Of a stretch of DNA of 64,000 nt, positions 18,636 through 27,236 are shown piece by piece (position 1 is the first letter of the stretch; each line of letters begins with the position of its first letter). Where the stretch lies: positions 1-64,000 of the forward strand of contig QBYG01000004.1 in the NCBI GenBank assembly GCA_003282945.1, read 5' to 3'. The notes under the pieces are model-generated. The model had not been told where the DNA came from, ran no database searches, and saw only the letters and a list, made by a program, of their open reading frames with translations. Source of the DNA: Pelagibacteraceae bacterium AG-325-E23. GTDB lineage: Bacteria; Pseudomonadota; Alphaproteobacteria; Pelagibacterales; Pelagibacteraceae. The position numbers and the translations under genes were made by a program.

Positions 18636-19214
18636 ATGAAAAAACTTATATCAATAATTTTCTTTCTTATTTCTTCAATCAGCTTTGCCAATTCACCAAA
18701 TTTTGAAAAAGCCTATTTTGCTGGAGGATGCTTTTGGTGTATGGAGGAATCTTTTGAGAACATTCTTGGTGTTTCAAAAGTTATCTCTGGCTATTCGGGC
18801 GGCACTACAGAAAATCCAACTTATAAAGAAGTTACATATGGAAACACAGGTCATTTTGAGGTTATTGAAGTCATATATATTCCAGAAGTAGTTAGCTATG
18901 AAAAACTCTTGGAAGAATTCTGGGTAAATATTGATCCATTTGATGCTGTAGGACAATTTTGTGACAAGGGATATAGTTATAGATCAGTGGCATTTTATCA
19001 AAATGATAAGCAAAAAAACTTAATAGAAAATAGTATTAAGGAAATAGAGAAAAAATTCAAAAAAAAAGTAGTAACTTATGTAAGAAAATTTGATACATTT
19101 TATATTGCAGAGGCTGTTCATCAAGATTATTACCAAATAAATTTTCTTAATTACTTAAGATATAAAAAAGGATGTAGACGCGAAGCAATATTAAATAGTA
19201 TTTGGGGGAATTAA
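18636..19214 (+). CDS. msrA: Peptide-methionine (S)-S-oxide reductase, exported
   Basis: 192 residues. A signal peptide (about residues 1-18, MKKLISIIFFLISSISFA) precedes the MsrA domain. The catalytic motif is GGCFWC with C32 as sulfenic-acid cysteine, and the HFEVIEVIY and HQDYY segments complete the active site. A cysteine near the C-terminus (KKGCRRE) could resolve the sulfenic acid. It repairs methionine-S-sulfoxide, here probably in the periplasm. It is followed one base later by a reductase gene. Confidence 0.93.
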   Translation: MKKLISIIFFLISSISFANSPNFEKAYFAGGCFWCMEESFENILGVSKVISGYSGGTTENPTYKEVTYGNTGHFEVIEVIYIPEVVSYEKLLEEFWVNIDPFDAVGQFCDKGYSYRSVAFYQNDKQKNLIENSIKEIEKKFKKKVVTYVRKFDTFYIAEAVHQDYYQINFLNYLRYKKGCRREAILNSIWGN

Positions 19215-19215
19215 T

Positions 19216-20223
19216 ATGTCTGTGGTTAGTAAATATGTATCTTTAAAAAATTATATTCCAACTGGATTACCAAAAGAGACAGATTTTGAAATAAAATCAA
19301 AAGAAATTTCAATTAATGATGAAAAAAATATTTTAGTGTCAAATTCATGGATATCAGTTGATCCATACATGCGTGCAAGAATGACTGAGAGAAAAAATTA
19401 TAAACCACCATTTAAAATAGGTGAGGAAATGGAAGGGTACGCAATTGGTAAAGTAGAGCTCTCAAATGATAAAAATCTTAGTGTTGGAGATTTAGTATTT
19501 AGCAGTCTTGGTATGAGAGATAAATTTGTTTGTAGTTCTGATGAACTAAAGAAACTAAAACCAATTGATATGCCTATACAATCGTACTTGGGTCCACTTG
19601 GAATGACAGGTCATACAGCTTACATCGGACTTTTCAAACATGGAGAATTGAAATCTGGGCAAACTATATTAGTCTCTTCTGCTGGAGGTAGTGTTGGATC
19701 TACAGTTTGCCAAATTGCAAAAAATCTTGGTTGTAAAGTTATTGCAAGCACAGGGTCTGATGAAAAAGTTGATTGGTTAAAAAATGAATTAAAAGTTGAT
19801 TATGCTTTTAATTATAAGAAAGTAGAAAACCTTGTATTACATTTCAAGGAAATTTGTCCTGATGGTTTTGATCTTTATTTTGATAATGTTGGTGGAGACT
19901 TTTTAGAGTCTGCTATTTTCCAAATGAAAACATATGGTCGCATTGTGATTTGTGGAAGAATTTCACAGATGAATGCCACAAATCCTGGATCTGGTTTGAA
20001 AAATATGGCTTATGTTTTAGTAAAAAGACTTACAATTAAAGGATTTCTTATTTTTGATCACGATAATGAAAGAGAGCCATTTGAAACTGAAATGTCAAAA
20101 TGGTTGGCGGATGGTAAAATAAAATTTAAAGAAACTATCTACGAAGGAATAGAGAATGCTCCAAAGTCATTTATTGATTTATTAAACGGTAAAAATATTG
20201 GCAAAATGCTTGTCAAAATTTAG
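19216..20223 (+). CDS. NADP-dependent medium-chain reductase (CurA/PTGR-like)
   Basis: 335 residues, MDR fold without structural zinc. Visible are VDPYMRARM near residue 50, EGYAIGKV, the substrate-domain PLGMTGHTAY near residue 127 and the coenzyme-binding VSSAGGSVGSTVCQIAK near residue 151. Relatives reduce alpha,beta-unsaturated aldehydes and ketones. It follows msrA by one base, so a role against lipid-peroxide products is plausible. Substrate unknown. Confidence 0.88.
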   Translation: MSVVSKYVSLKNYIPTGLPKETDFEIKSKEISINDEKNILVSNSWISVDPYMRARMTERKNYKPPFKIGEEMEGYAIGKVELSNDKNLSVGDLVFSSLGMRDKFVCSSDELKKLKPIDMPIQSYLGPLGMTGHTAYIGLFKHGELKSGQTILVSSAGGSVGSTVCQIAKNLGCKVIASTGSDEKVDWLKNELKVDYAFNYKKVENLVLHFKEICPDGFDLYFDNVGGDFLESAIFQMKTYGRIVICGRISQMNATNPGSGLKNMAYVLVKRLTIKGFLIFDHDNEREPFETEMSKWLADGKIKFKETIYEGIENAPKSFIDLLNGKNIGKMLVKI

Positions 20224-20256
20224 TTTAGAAATTTTGTGACTTAAAATCCTCAATAA

Positions 20257-21105
20257 ATGATTAAAACATTTCCTTTACTATTTATATTGCTATGGTCATC
20301 TGCATTCATCTCGGGTGATATTATAGTTCAGAATGCATCACCTTTTGCAGCACTTGCCTTTAGATTTGGAATTGTAACCATAGGTTTCTTCTTATTCGCA
20401 TTACTTAAAAAAGAGATAATTTTTACAAAATTTAAATATATATTAGAAAGTATAACTACTGGTGTATTGTTTCATGGATTATATCTTGGTGGTTGTTGGT
20501 ATGCTTTTCATGTAGGAGTCCCTGCAAGTGTTGTAGCATTAATTGTTACTCTTCAACCAATATTAACTAATTTATTATCAGGACCAATCTATAAAGAGGT
20601 AATAGGATGGAGGCAGTGGGTTGGTATTGTGTTTGGGTTTATAGGCTCGTTGCTAGTACTTGGAGTAGATTTTGGAGAAGAGTTTCCTAAAGATGGATTA
20701 TTAACTTGTTTTATTGCTCTTGCTGCAATCACTACAGGAACCTTGTGGCAAAAAAAACTAAGCGGCAATGTACCTTTATCAGTTAATAATGGATTTCAAG
20801 CTTTTGGGGGCTGTTCATTTAATTTAATTTTAATATCAATATTTGAAACTCCCTATATAAATTTTACAACAGGATTTTTATTAGGAATGACACATCAGAT
20901 TATTCTAGTGTCATTTGGAGCCTTCACAATTTTAATGTTTTTAATAAAAGCAGGCTCAGTGAGTAAAACTTCAACATTATTTTTTCTTGTCCCACCTACA
21001 ACAGCTGTGATGGCCTATTTATTTTTAGGAGAAAATTTATCTAATATTGATATAGCAGGATTTATACTTGCAACAATTGGTGTTTATATTGCAACTAGGA
21101 AGTAA
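20257..21105 (+). CDS. EamA-family (DMT) transporter, RhaT-like branch
   Basis: 282 residues with ten predicted membrane helices. The N-terminal LLWSSAFISGDIIVQNASPFAALAFRF and the GVPASVVALIVTLQP segment place it in a different EamA branch from the three other EamA proteins in this window. Substrate unknown. A small membrane protein gene starts directly after its stop. Confidence 0.87.
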   Translation: MIKTFPLLFILLWSSAFISGDIIVQNASPFAALAFRFGIVTIGFFLFALLKKEIIFTKFKYILESITTGVLFHGLYLGGCWYAFHVGVPASVVALIVTLQPILTNLLSGPIYKEVIGWRQWVGIVFGFIGSLLVLGVDFGEEFPKDGLLTCFIALAAITTGTLWQKKLSGNVPLSVNNGFQAFGGCSFNLILISIFETPYINFTTGFLLGMTHQIILVSFGAFTILMFLIKAGSVSKTSTLFFLVPPTTAVMAYLFLGENLSNIDIAGFILATIGVYIATRK

Positions 21106-21285
21106 GTGAAAATTTTAAATTTTATAAAAAAATTTTATCGACCTTTTGTGTTAACTTATCTTTTTTTTTCGATTGGCATAAGTTTTTATCCATCCTTTGA
21201 ATTTTACTCGTTTAAAGGACAATTATTGATATTAGCTGTATCTATATTTAACGGAATACTAGGAGTTTATATTAAAAAATTATAA
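21106..21285 (+). CDS. Small two-helix membrane protein (59 aa)
   Basis: A GTG at 21106 directly after the EamA stop opens a 59-residue frame with a basic start (MKILNFIKKFYRP) and two hydrophobic helices at about 14-29 and 40-56. It overlaps the end of the convergent oxidase gene by six bases. No family recognised. Spacing of zero and membrane-protein composition support a real gene. Confidence 0.55.
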   Translation: MKILNFIKKFYRPFVLTYLFFSIGISFYPSFEFYSFKGQLLILAVSIFNGILGVYIKKL

Positions 21286-22383
21286 AACGTAAGGTTCTGG
21301 TCTAGCATTACTTTTTAAAACTCTTTCTACATCAAAAACACTGATATCTATTGATTGATAGCTACCTGTTGTAATCAATTCAGTTAAAGCTCTTCCAATA
21401 CCTGGTGCCTGCATCAAACCTCTTCCAGTAAAACCAGAAGCTAAATAAACGTTGTCATATTTTGGATGTTTGCCAACAACTGCGTTGTTATCAAGTTTAT
21501 TACAATCATAAAATCCTGCCCAGCCACCGGTTAATTTTAGTTCTTCAAAGGCTGGAACTCTTTTTGCCAGAGCAGGCCAAACTAATTCTTCAAAATCATT
21601 CCATGCTGGTTCTAAATCTTTCGCATCAAATAAAGATATAGGTGAACCTGCTAAGAACTCTTTACCCTCTGGTCTCCAATATACACCTGTTGTTAAATCT
21701 CCAGTTAGCGGCATATCAGGAAAATGTTTTGGACATTTTACTCGAAATACAGTGTGCTTTTGTGGTTCAACTGGAATATCGGATAACAATTCTTTAGTCC
21801 AACATCCTGCTGCTGAAATGATAGTTTTTGCATTTATCTCAGACAAATTTTTAACCTCACCTTTAAGAAACTCTGCGCCTAACTCAATTGCTTTACTTTT
21901 TAAAGCACTATGAAACATAAAAGGATCAATCCAACCTTCACTTTTATTATCAGTATATGTAGCTGTTTCTATACCTTCGTTATTTATATATGGAAAAATT
22001 ATATTTAATTCTGAACCTTTAATATTTTTTGTACCAGCATCGCATTCTCTATGATTTTCTAATGCTCGGTATTGTTCTTCTGCATGTTCTGGTCCAAACA
22101 TTAAAAGATATCCATTAGGAACCATGCTTGCTGTTGGGTTTGGATTTTTTTTTGTTTTTAATAATTCTGGTATTTTAAAAATGAATTCTCTAGCAAATTT
22201 ACCTAAAAGTATGTTTTCTTTTTGAAAAAATTGTCTTCTAAATCCACCTAAAGATAATGGAAATGATGCAGTCTTATAGGTAGGATCTCTCTCTATTACC
22301 TTAACTTTTCTGCCTTCCATAGATAAAAAATAGGCAGTAGCAGCTCCTATAATACCCCCACCAACTATGACGACATCATCCAT
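21280..22383 (-). CDS. FAD-dependent oxidoreductase, DAO family
   Basis: 367 residues. The N-terminal dinucleotide motif VVIVGGGIIGAATAYFLS and a C-terminal GFTGRGLMQAPGIGRALTELI identify the D-amino-acid oxidase / sarcosine and glycine oxidase / FOXRED1 superfamily. The GWAGFYDCNKLDNNAVVGKHP segment is usual in the branch. It would oxidise an N-methyl or amino compound. SAR11 cells use several such enzymes for N-methylated amino acids, but this one's substrate is open. It lies 15 bases after the sugar dehydrogenase gene. Confidence 0.87.
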   Translation of the reverse strand: MDDVVIVGGGIIGAATAYFLSMEGRKVKVIERDPTYKTASFPLSLGGFRRQFFQKENILLGKFAREFIFKIPELLKTKKNPNPTASMVPNGYLLMFGPEHAEEQYRALENHRECDAGTKNIKGSELNIIFPYINNEGIETATYTDNKSEGWIDPFMFHSALKSKAIELGAEFLKGEVKNLSEINAKTIISAAGCWTKELLSDIPVEPQKHTVFRVKCPKHFPDMPLTGDLTTGVYWRPEGKEFLAGSPISLFDAKDLEPAWNDFEELVWPALAKRVPAFEELKLTGGWAGFYDCNKLDNNAVVGKHPKYDNVYLASGFTGRGLMQAPGIGRALTELITTGSYQSIDISVFDVERVLKSNARPEPYVL

Positions 22384-22398
22384 AAAATTTAATATATA

Positions 22399-23463
22399 CT
22401 ATTTTCTTTGCATTAACCATAAAGCATCTTGACTTAAAAAATAAATTTTTCCATTGGTCGGATGAACCTGAATATCTCTTATTCTTCCAATTTTATTTTT
22501 AAAAATAACCTCTTCTTTTACATTTGATAAGTCATCAAATGTCAATTTCCTCAAAGACTTATCTTTTAACGAGGTGATTAAAGCATGACTATTCCACTCA
22601 TTAAATTCTTCACCTTTATAAATAGTTATTGCGCTAGTTGCTATTGAGGGCACCCAATATTGTATAGCTTTTGTAAATCCAGGTTTCCATTTTGGGCCAA
22701 TTGGAATTCCAGAATAATTGGTTCCTCCCCATCCTAAAATTTTCCATCCATAATTTTCACCTTTTTTAACTTCTCCAAACCAATCTCCACCTTTTGCCCC
22801 GTGATTACTCATGTAAACTTTTCCATCAAATTCAGAAAGTGCCATCCCTTGAGGATTTCTAATTCCAATTTGATAAATCTCTGGCAACCAATCTACCATT
22901 CCCTCAAACTTTGGATTATCTTTTGGTATACTTCCATCTAAATGAATTCTTATAATGCTACCTGGATGCTTTGAGGCGTCTTGTGCAATCATACCCTGTC
23001 CTCTCTCACCCGCAGAGGCAAATATAAAATTATCTTTGATAACTAATCTTGATCCAAAATGATAACCAGAGTCTATTGGGGGATTTGCTCGAAAAATATT
23101 TTTAAAGTTTAATTGTTTCTTATTAAATTCTGCTCTCGCAATAGAAGTGCTAGTTTTATATCCACCTCTATCTTCAGTATATGAAATCCAAATATTATTA
23201 TCTTTATGAATAATATCTAATAAACCTCCTTGACCATGGACAACAAAGTTAAGTTGATGATTAATTTCTTGAACTTCTCTAGATAAAATATTTACAATTT
23301 TTATTTTGCCACTTTTTTCTGTAACTATTATTTCATTACTACTAATAAAAGAGGATCCCCAAGGTGAGTCTAGGTTAATTAATTTTTCTAATTTAAAGTT
23401 TTGTGAATACGATTTTGAGCCAAATAATAAAAGAAGAATCAAAATGTATATTATTTTTCTCAC
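22399..23463 (-). CDS. PQQ-dependent sugar dehydrogenase-like protein (exported)
   Basis: About 354 residues from a GTG at 23463, which gives a clean signal peptide (MRKIIYILILLLLFGSKSYS) and lies one base after the upstream stop; a longer frame from 23493 would overlap the upstream gene by 29 bases. Six-bladed beta-propeller of the soluble glucose/sorbosone dehydrogenase family (YliI-like): HGQGGLLDI near residue 75, GYHFGSRLV, GIRNPQGMA and GENYGWK motifs are present. Periplasmic. PQQ dependence is a family feature; no PQQ synthesis genes lie here. Confidence 0.87.
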   Translation of the reverse strand: MRKIIYILILLLLFGSKSYSQNFKLEKLINLDSPWGSSFISSNEIIVTEKSGKIKIVNILSREVQEINHQLNFVVHGQGGLLDIIHKDNNIWISYTEDRGGYKTSTSIARAEFNKKQLNFKNIFRANPPIDSGYHFGSRLVIKDNFIFASAGERGQGMIAQDASKHPGSIIRIHLDGSIPKDNPKFEGMVDWLPEIYQIGIRNPQGMALSEFDGKVYMSNHGAKGGDWFGEVKKGENYGWKILGWGGTNYSGIPIGPKWKPGFTKAIQYWVPSIATSAITIYKGEEFNEWNSHALITSLKDKSLRKLTFDDLSNVKEEVIFKNKIGRIRDIQVHPTNGKIYFLSQDALWLMQRK

Positions 23464-23464
23464 T

Positions 23465-24175
23465 TTATGAAAGTTTTGATCTTCCACCATCAACAGCTAT
23501 TATTTGACCTGTTACCCAAGAACTCTCTTCGGTAAGTAAAAATTTTGCTAAAGCTGCTCCATCTTTTCCTTCTCCTAATCTTTTGAGTGGGTGGGCTTTA
23601 GCTATACCTTCTGCAATGGCTGTATTTTTTAACATTGGTTGAGCTATCTTAGAATTAGTTAAACTTAGAGCAACACTGTTAACTCTTATGTTTGGAGCAA
23701 ATTCTGCCGCCAATGAAACTGTTAATCCCTCAATCGCCGCTTTAGTAGATGCAATTATTGAATGGTTTGTAAAACCTCTTTGTGCTGCAACAGTTGAAAA
23801 TAAAACGATTGAGCCTTTATTTTGTTTCAGGTTTTCCTGAAATCCTTTAATTAATTCTACCGCAGAATAAAAATTAAGTTTCATACATTTATGAAAATCT
23901 GTCTCATTTGCCATTTTTAATGGCTTCAGATCTATGGAACCAACACAATAAGCTACACCTTTGATTTCTGATATGTCTGATTTAATTGTATCCACGAATC
24001 CTTCGTGCAAAACATCTGCCACAGTATAAGTAGAGTTCAATTTCTCAGCTAAATTTTTAAGTTGGCTTTCATCTCTCCCAACTAAATGAATTTCTTTGCC
24101 AGAAGAATACATTTGCTCCGCTAAATTGGATCCGATAGAACCTGTCGCACCGACAATTAGATATTTTTCTGACAT
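23465..24175 (-). CDS. SDR-family protein with a replaced catalytic tyrosine
   Basis: 236 residues. Rossmann start (IVGATGSIGSNLAE), Asn at LNFYS (N101) and Ser at LFSTVA (S127) are normal for short-chain dehydrogenases, and the C-terminal VTGQIIAVDGG is standard. At the YxxxK site the lysine K145 is present, but the tyrosine position holds Ile (I141, in SIIASTK). The usual proton donor is therefore missing, so it may be a non-canonical or inactive SDR. It is divergent from the photolyase gene with a ten-base gap. Confidence 0.87.
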   Translation of the reverse strand: MSEKYLIVGATGSIGSNLAEQMYSSGKEIHLVGRDESQLKNLAEKLNSTYTVADVLHEGFVDTIKSDISEIKGVAYCVGSIDLKPLKMANETDFHKCMKLNFYSAVELIKGFQENLKQNKGSIVLFSTVAAQRGFTNHSIIASTKAAIEGLTVSLAAEFAPNIRVNSVALSLTNSKIAQPMLKNTAIAEGIAKAHPLKRLGEGKDGAALAKFLLTEESSWVTGQIIAVDGGRSKLS

Positions 24176-24185
24176 AAAATAATTA

Positions 24186-25682
24186 ATGAAATTATTTTTT
24201 ATACTTGGAAATCAACTATTTCCATTAAAAAACCTCGACCGCTTCAAAAAAGACCACCTGTTTTTTATGTCAGAAGACTACGAATTATGTACATATGAAA
24301 GACATCATAAATTAAAAATACTGCTATTTTTGTCTTCAATGAGATCTTATGCAGACAAATTGAAGGAAAATAAATTTAAGCTGAATTACTCAAAAATTGA
24401 TTCTGCTGATTTTAAAAAAGATTATACGAAAAAATTAGAAAAAATATTAAAGGTAAACAAAGTAAAAGAAATAACTAGTTTCGAAATAGAGGACAAATTT
24501 TTTGAAACAAAAATAAATAATTTTTTAAAAAAACAAAATATTCAGTGGAATATAATTAGATCTCCAATGTTTTTAGATAGTCGAGAAGATTTTAAAAAAT
24601 ATTTAACTAAAACAAAAAAACCCTTTATGGCTAAGTATTATAAAGAAAAGCGTGAAAGATTAAATATTTTGTTAAACAAAGATGGTACACCAGAAGGAGG
24701 CAAGTGGAGTTTTGACGAAGACAATAGAAAAAAATTACCAAAAAATACTTTAATACCCAAATTTCCTACAATTAAAGAGACTATCCACACAAAAAAATTA
24801 AAACCAATTATTGATAATTTATTTACCAAACACCCTGGAGATACAAAAAAATTTTGGTTTGCAACTGAATATAAAGATGTTTTAAAATTATTAGATTTCT
24901 TCATTAAAGATAAGTTAAACCTATTTGGTGATTATGAGGATGCAGTTGATCAAAACAATAATATTTTATTTCACAGTGCTCTAAGTCCTTATTTAAATCT
25001 AGGTTTAATAACGCCAGATATAATCATTCAAAAAATAATGACTTATCACCACAGTAAAGGTGTGAGATTAAATTCTTTAGAAGGTTATATAAGACAAATA
25101 ATTGGTTGGAGAGAGTTTATGAGAGGAATATATCAAAATTTTAGTAAAGAAATGGAAAGTGGAAATTTCTTTAAACATACTAGAAAAATGAAAGACACAT
25201 TTTATGATGGTAACACTGGTTTGGATCCTTTGGATCATGCAATTAAAAATGCTGACAAATTTGGTTGGTCGCACCACATTGAAAGATTAATGATATTATC
25301 AAATATTATGAATTTATGTGAAGTTGAACCAAAATCAGTTTATAAATGGTTCATGGAGATGTTTGTGGACTCATCTGATTGGGTTATGGTCCCAAATGTT
25401 TATGGCATGGGTTTATTTAGCGATGGTGGAATTTTTGCAACTAAACCTTATATCTGTGGATCAAGTTATTTTATGAAGATGATGGATTTTAAGAGAGGTG
25501 ATTGGTGTAATATTATGGATGGTCTTTACTGGCGTTTCATAGATAGAAATAGAAAGTTTTTTTTAAAAAATCCAAGGTTGTCTATGATGGTAAGAATTTT
25601 TGATAAAATGAAAGAAGATAGAAAAAAATTAATATTATCAGAGGCTAACAAATTTATTAAATATAATACTTATGGGAATTAA
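24186..25682 (+). CDS. Cryptochrome/photolyase-related protein (bacterial (6-4)/FeS-BCP lineage)
   Basis: 498 residues. The N-terminal antenna-type alpha/beta domain begins LFFILGNQLFP, followed by the helical FAD domain. GWREFMRG near residue 308, GWSHHIERLMILSN at 360-373 with the paired histidines of (6-4) repair, and NVYGMGLFSDGG near 404 match the PhrB/FeS-BCP lineage. Of the four 4Fe-4S cysteines expected, only one position seems kept (C441): the first is Tyr386, and the CxxC pair is replaced by the short DFKRGDW. It would repair UV photoproducts with blue light. The DUF393 gene follows with an 11-base overlap. Confidence 0.9.
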   Translation: MKLFFILGNQLFPLKNLDRFKKDHLFFMSEDYELCTYERHHKLKILLFLSSMRSYADKLKENKFKLNYSKIDSADFKKDYTKKLEKILKVNKVKEITSFEIEDKFFETKINNFLKKQNIQWNIIRSPMFLDSREDFKKYLTKTKKPFMAKYYKEKRERLNILLNKDGTPEGGKWSFDEDNRKKLPKNTLIPKFPTIKETIHTKKLKPIIDNLFTKHPGDTKKFWFATEYKDVLKLLDFFIKDKLNLFGDYEDAVDQNNNILFHSALSPYLNLGLITPDIIIQKIMTYHHSKGVRLNSLEGYIRQIIGWREFMRGIYQNFSKEMESGNFFKHTRKMKDTFYDGNTGLDPLDHAIKNADKFGWSHHIERLMILSNIMNLCEVEPKSVYKWFMEMFVDSSDWVMVPNVYGMGLFSDGGIFATKPYICGSSYFMKMMDFKRGDWCNIMDGLYWRFIDRNRKFFLKNPRLSMMVRIFDKMKEDRKKLILSEANKFIKYNTYGN

Positions 25683-26043
25683 AGTATATTTTAACGATTC
25701 TTGCAATATTTGCAGAATGGAAATTAATCACTATAAAAAAATTGCAAATAGCGATTTAGAGTGGATAGACATTACAAATAATGATGAGGCTATAAAAATA
25801 ACATCTAAGTCACAAAAAGAGTTACTAAGAAGATTGCATGTAATAAATGATGGTGAAGTTATTGGAGGAGCTAAAGCGTTTATTATAATTTGGTCAAAAA
25901 TTCCAAAATATAAAATCCTATCTAAAATTTTTTCAATTAAACCATTATTCATTATTTTTCATTATTTGTACGAAATTGCTGCATTTTTCTTATTTTTAAA
26001 AAACAGAAAACAATTAAATGAAAAAACAAAACCTACCAACTAA
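25672..26043 (+). CDS. DUF393 (DCC-family thiol-disulfide oxidoreductase-like) protein
   Basis: 123 residues. A thioredoxin-like start, VYFNDSCNICRMEI, has the family's CxxC at residues 11-14. A GGAKAF segment near residue 63 and a hydrophobic C-terminal stretch around 83-110 follow, as in other DUF393 proteins. Function unproven; it often sits beside photolyase-type genes. It overlaps the photolyase gene by 11 bases and the DUF2256 gene by 26. Confidence 0.85.
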   Translation: MGIKVYFNDSCNICRMEINHYKKIANSDLEWIDITNNDEAIKITSKSQKELLRRLHVINDGEVIGGAKAFIIIWSKIPKYKILSKIFSIKPLFIIFHYLYEIAAFFLFLKNRKQLNEKTKPTN

Positions 26044-26146
26044 GATATGCAAAGTTTGTAACAAGCCTTTTTCTTGGAGAAAAAAATGGAAACTTAATTG
26101 GGAAAAAGTTAAATACTGCTCCAAGAGATGCGCATCGAATAATTAG
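26018..26146 (+). CDS. DUF2256 small zinc-ribbon-like protein (42 aa)
   Basis: 42 residues: LPTKICKVCNKPFSWRKKW then YCSKRC, giving two CxxC/CxxxC pairs that look like a zinc knuckle. This is the DUF2256 pattern, a family often found next to photolyase genes. It overlaps the DUF393 gene by 26 bases in another frame. Its TAG is immediately followed by the stop of the convergent gene at 26147. Role unknown. Confidence 0.85.
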   Translation: MKKQNLPTKICKVCNKPFSWRKKWKLNWEKVKYCSKRCASNN

Positions 26147-26440
26147 TTATTGTGTTTTGCTGTTTCTAGGATCTTTAAGTGATTTTAAAATTTTTGATAG
26201 TCCCGTAATTTTTAAACTATAGTAAATTACATAAATTAAAGTTAATCCTAAAGCCATTGTAGATAGAAATACAAATATTGCTGTCAAAATTTTTTCTTGG
26301 AACCAGTTCTCTACCCCAGAATTAGAATAATAAAGAATATTCCAAAACGCGACGAAAATTAACTCATATATGATTATAATCTTGAACATATGGTTGATAT
26401 AGTTCTCAATATAATTAATACTATTCAATTCTTGTCGCAT
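26147..26440 (-). CDS. Small membrane protein (97 aa)
   Basis: 97 residues with two strong hydrophobic helices (about 18-38 and 53-77) and charged ends. No family recognised. It is a lone minus-strand gene between + strand genes of the light-stress region, sharing a 38-base gap with the divergent SDR gene. Composition and codon use are like neighbouring membrane genes. Confidence 0.65.
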   Translation of the reverse strand: MRQELNSINYIENYINHMFKIIIIYELIFVAFWNILYYSNSGVENWFQEKILTAIFVFLSTMALGLTLIYVIYYSLKITGLSKILKSLKDPRNSKTQ

Positions 26441-26478
26441 GTCGATAAAAAATTATGTGATAAAACAATGAAAAATAG

Positions 26479-27234
26479 ATGAAAAAAGTAATTTGGATAA
26501 CTGGTGGAAGCAGTGGAATAGGAAAAGCAGTTGCATTAAAGTTTGCAAATAAAGGATGGCAGGTAATCATATCATCAAGACGTGAAGAAGTTTTAAAAGA
26601 TATTTCAGATAATAATGAAAATATTGATTATTTAAAATTAGATATTGTTGATTATGAGGCATGTAATTCAGTTTTTAAAACTATAGTGGAGAAATACAAC
26701 AAGGTTGATATTTGTTTTTTTTCTACTGCAATTTATGAGCCTGAAAAAGAGAAGGATTTTGATCTTCAGAATATAATTGATGTTACAAATGTAAATTATA
26801 TTGGAACTGTAAATTGTATTAAAGCTGTTGAAAAATATTACAAAGAAAAAAGGCAAGGAGTCATATCTATAGTATCTTCTACTGCAGGATACAGAGGATT
26901 GCCAAATTCAACTGCCTATGGCCCGGCAAAAGCTGCTCTAATAAATTTAGCAGAAAGTTTATATCTTGATTTTGAAAGATATGATGTTCGCGTTTGTCTG
27001 GTCAGTCCTGGGTTTATCAAAACAAGATTAACGGATAAAAACACATTTAAAATGCCATTTTTAAAAACTACACAATATGCAGCTGAACAGATTTATGATG
27101 GCTTAATAAATAAAAATTCATTTGAAATAGCTTTTCCTAGAAGCTTATTTTTAATATTGAAATTTTTTAAGATTTTGCCAAATGGGATCTACTTATATTT
27201 GATAAGAAAAATGACGAAGCTTCAAAAAAAATAA
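26479..27234 (+). CDS. Short-chain dehydrogenase/reductase
   Basis: 251 residues. The motif TGGSSGIGKAVA at residues 8-19, NVNYIG near 108, SSTAG near 133 and the intact YGPAKAA catalytic Tyr/Lys near 147-151 show an active classical SDR. The C-terminal tail has a basic, hydrophobic stretch (SLFLILKFFKILPNGIYLY) that may touch the membrane, as in lipid-active SDRs. The gene neighbourhood, with Cfa, DUF1365, DUF3833 and a FAD enzyme, suggests action on a membrane lipid. It converges with the DUF3833 gene across two bases. Confidence 0.87.
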   Translation: MKKVIWITGGSSGIGKAVALKFANKGWQVIISSRREEVLKDISDNNENIDYLKLDIVDYEACNSVFKTIVEKYNKVDICFFSTAIYEPEKEKDFDLQNIIDVTNVNYIGTVNCIKAVEKYYKEKRQGVISIVSSTAGYRGLPNSTAYGPAKAALINLAESLYLDFERYDVRVCLVSPGFIKTRLTDKNTFKMPFLKTTQYAAEQIYDGLINKNSFEIAFPRSLFLILKFFKILPNGIYLYLIRKMTKLQKK

Positions 27235-27236
27235 AT

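Noticed and set aside
18685-18891. Second + strand frame inside msrA
   Set aside because: It lies wholly within msrA in another frame, which has all catalytic motifs.
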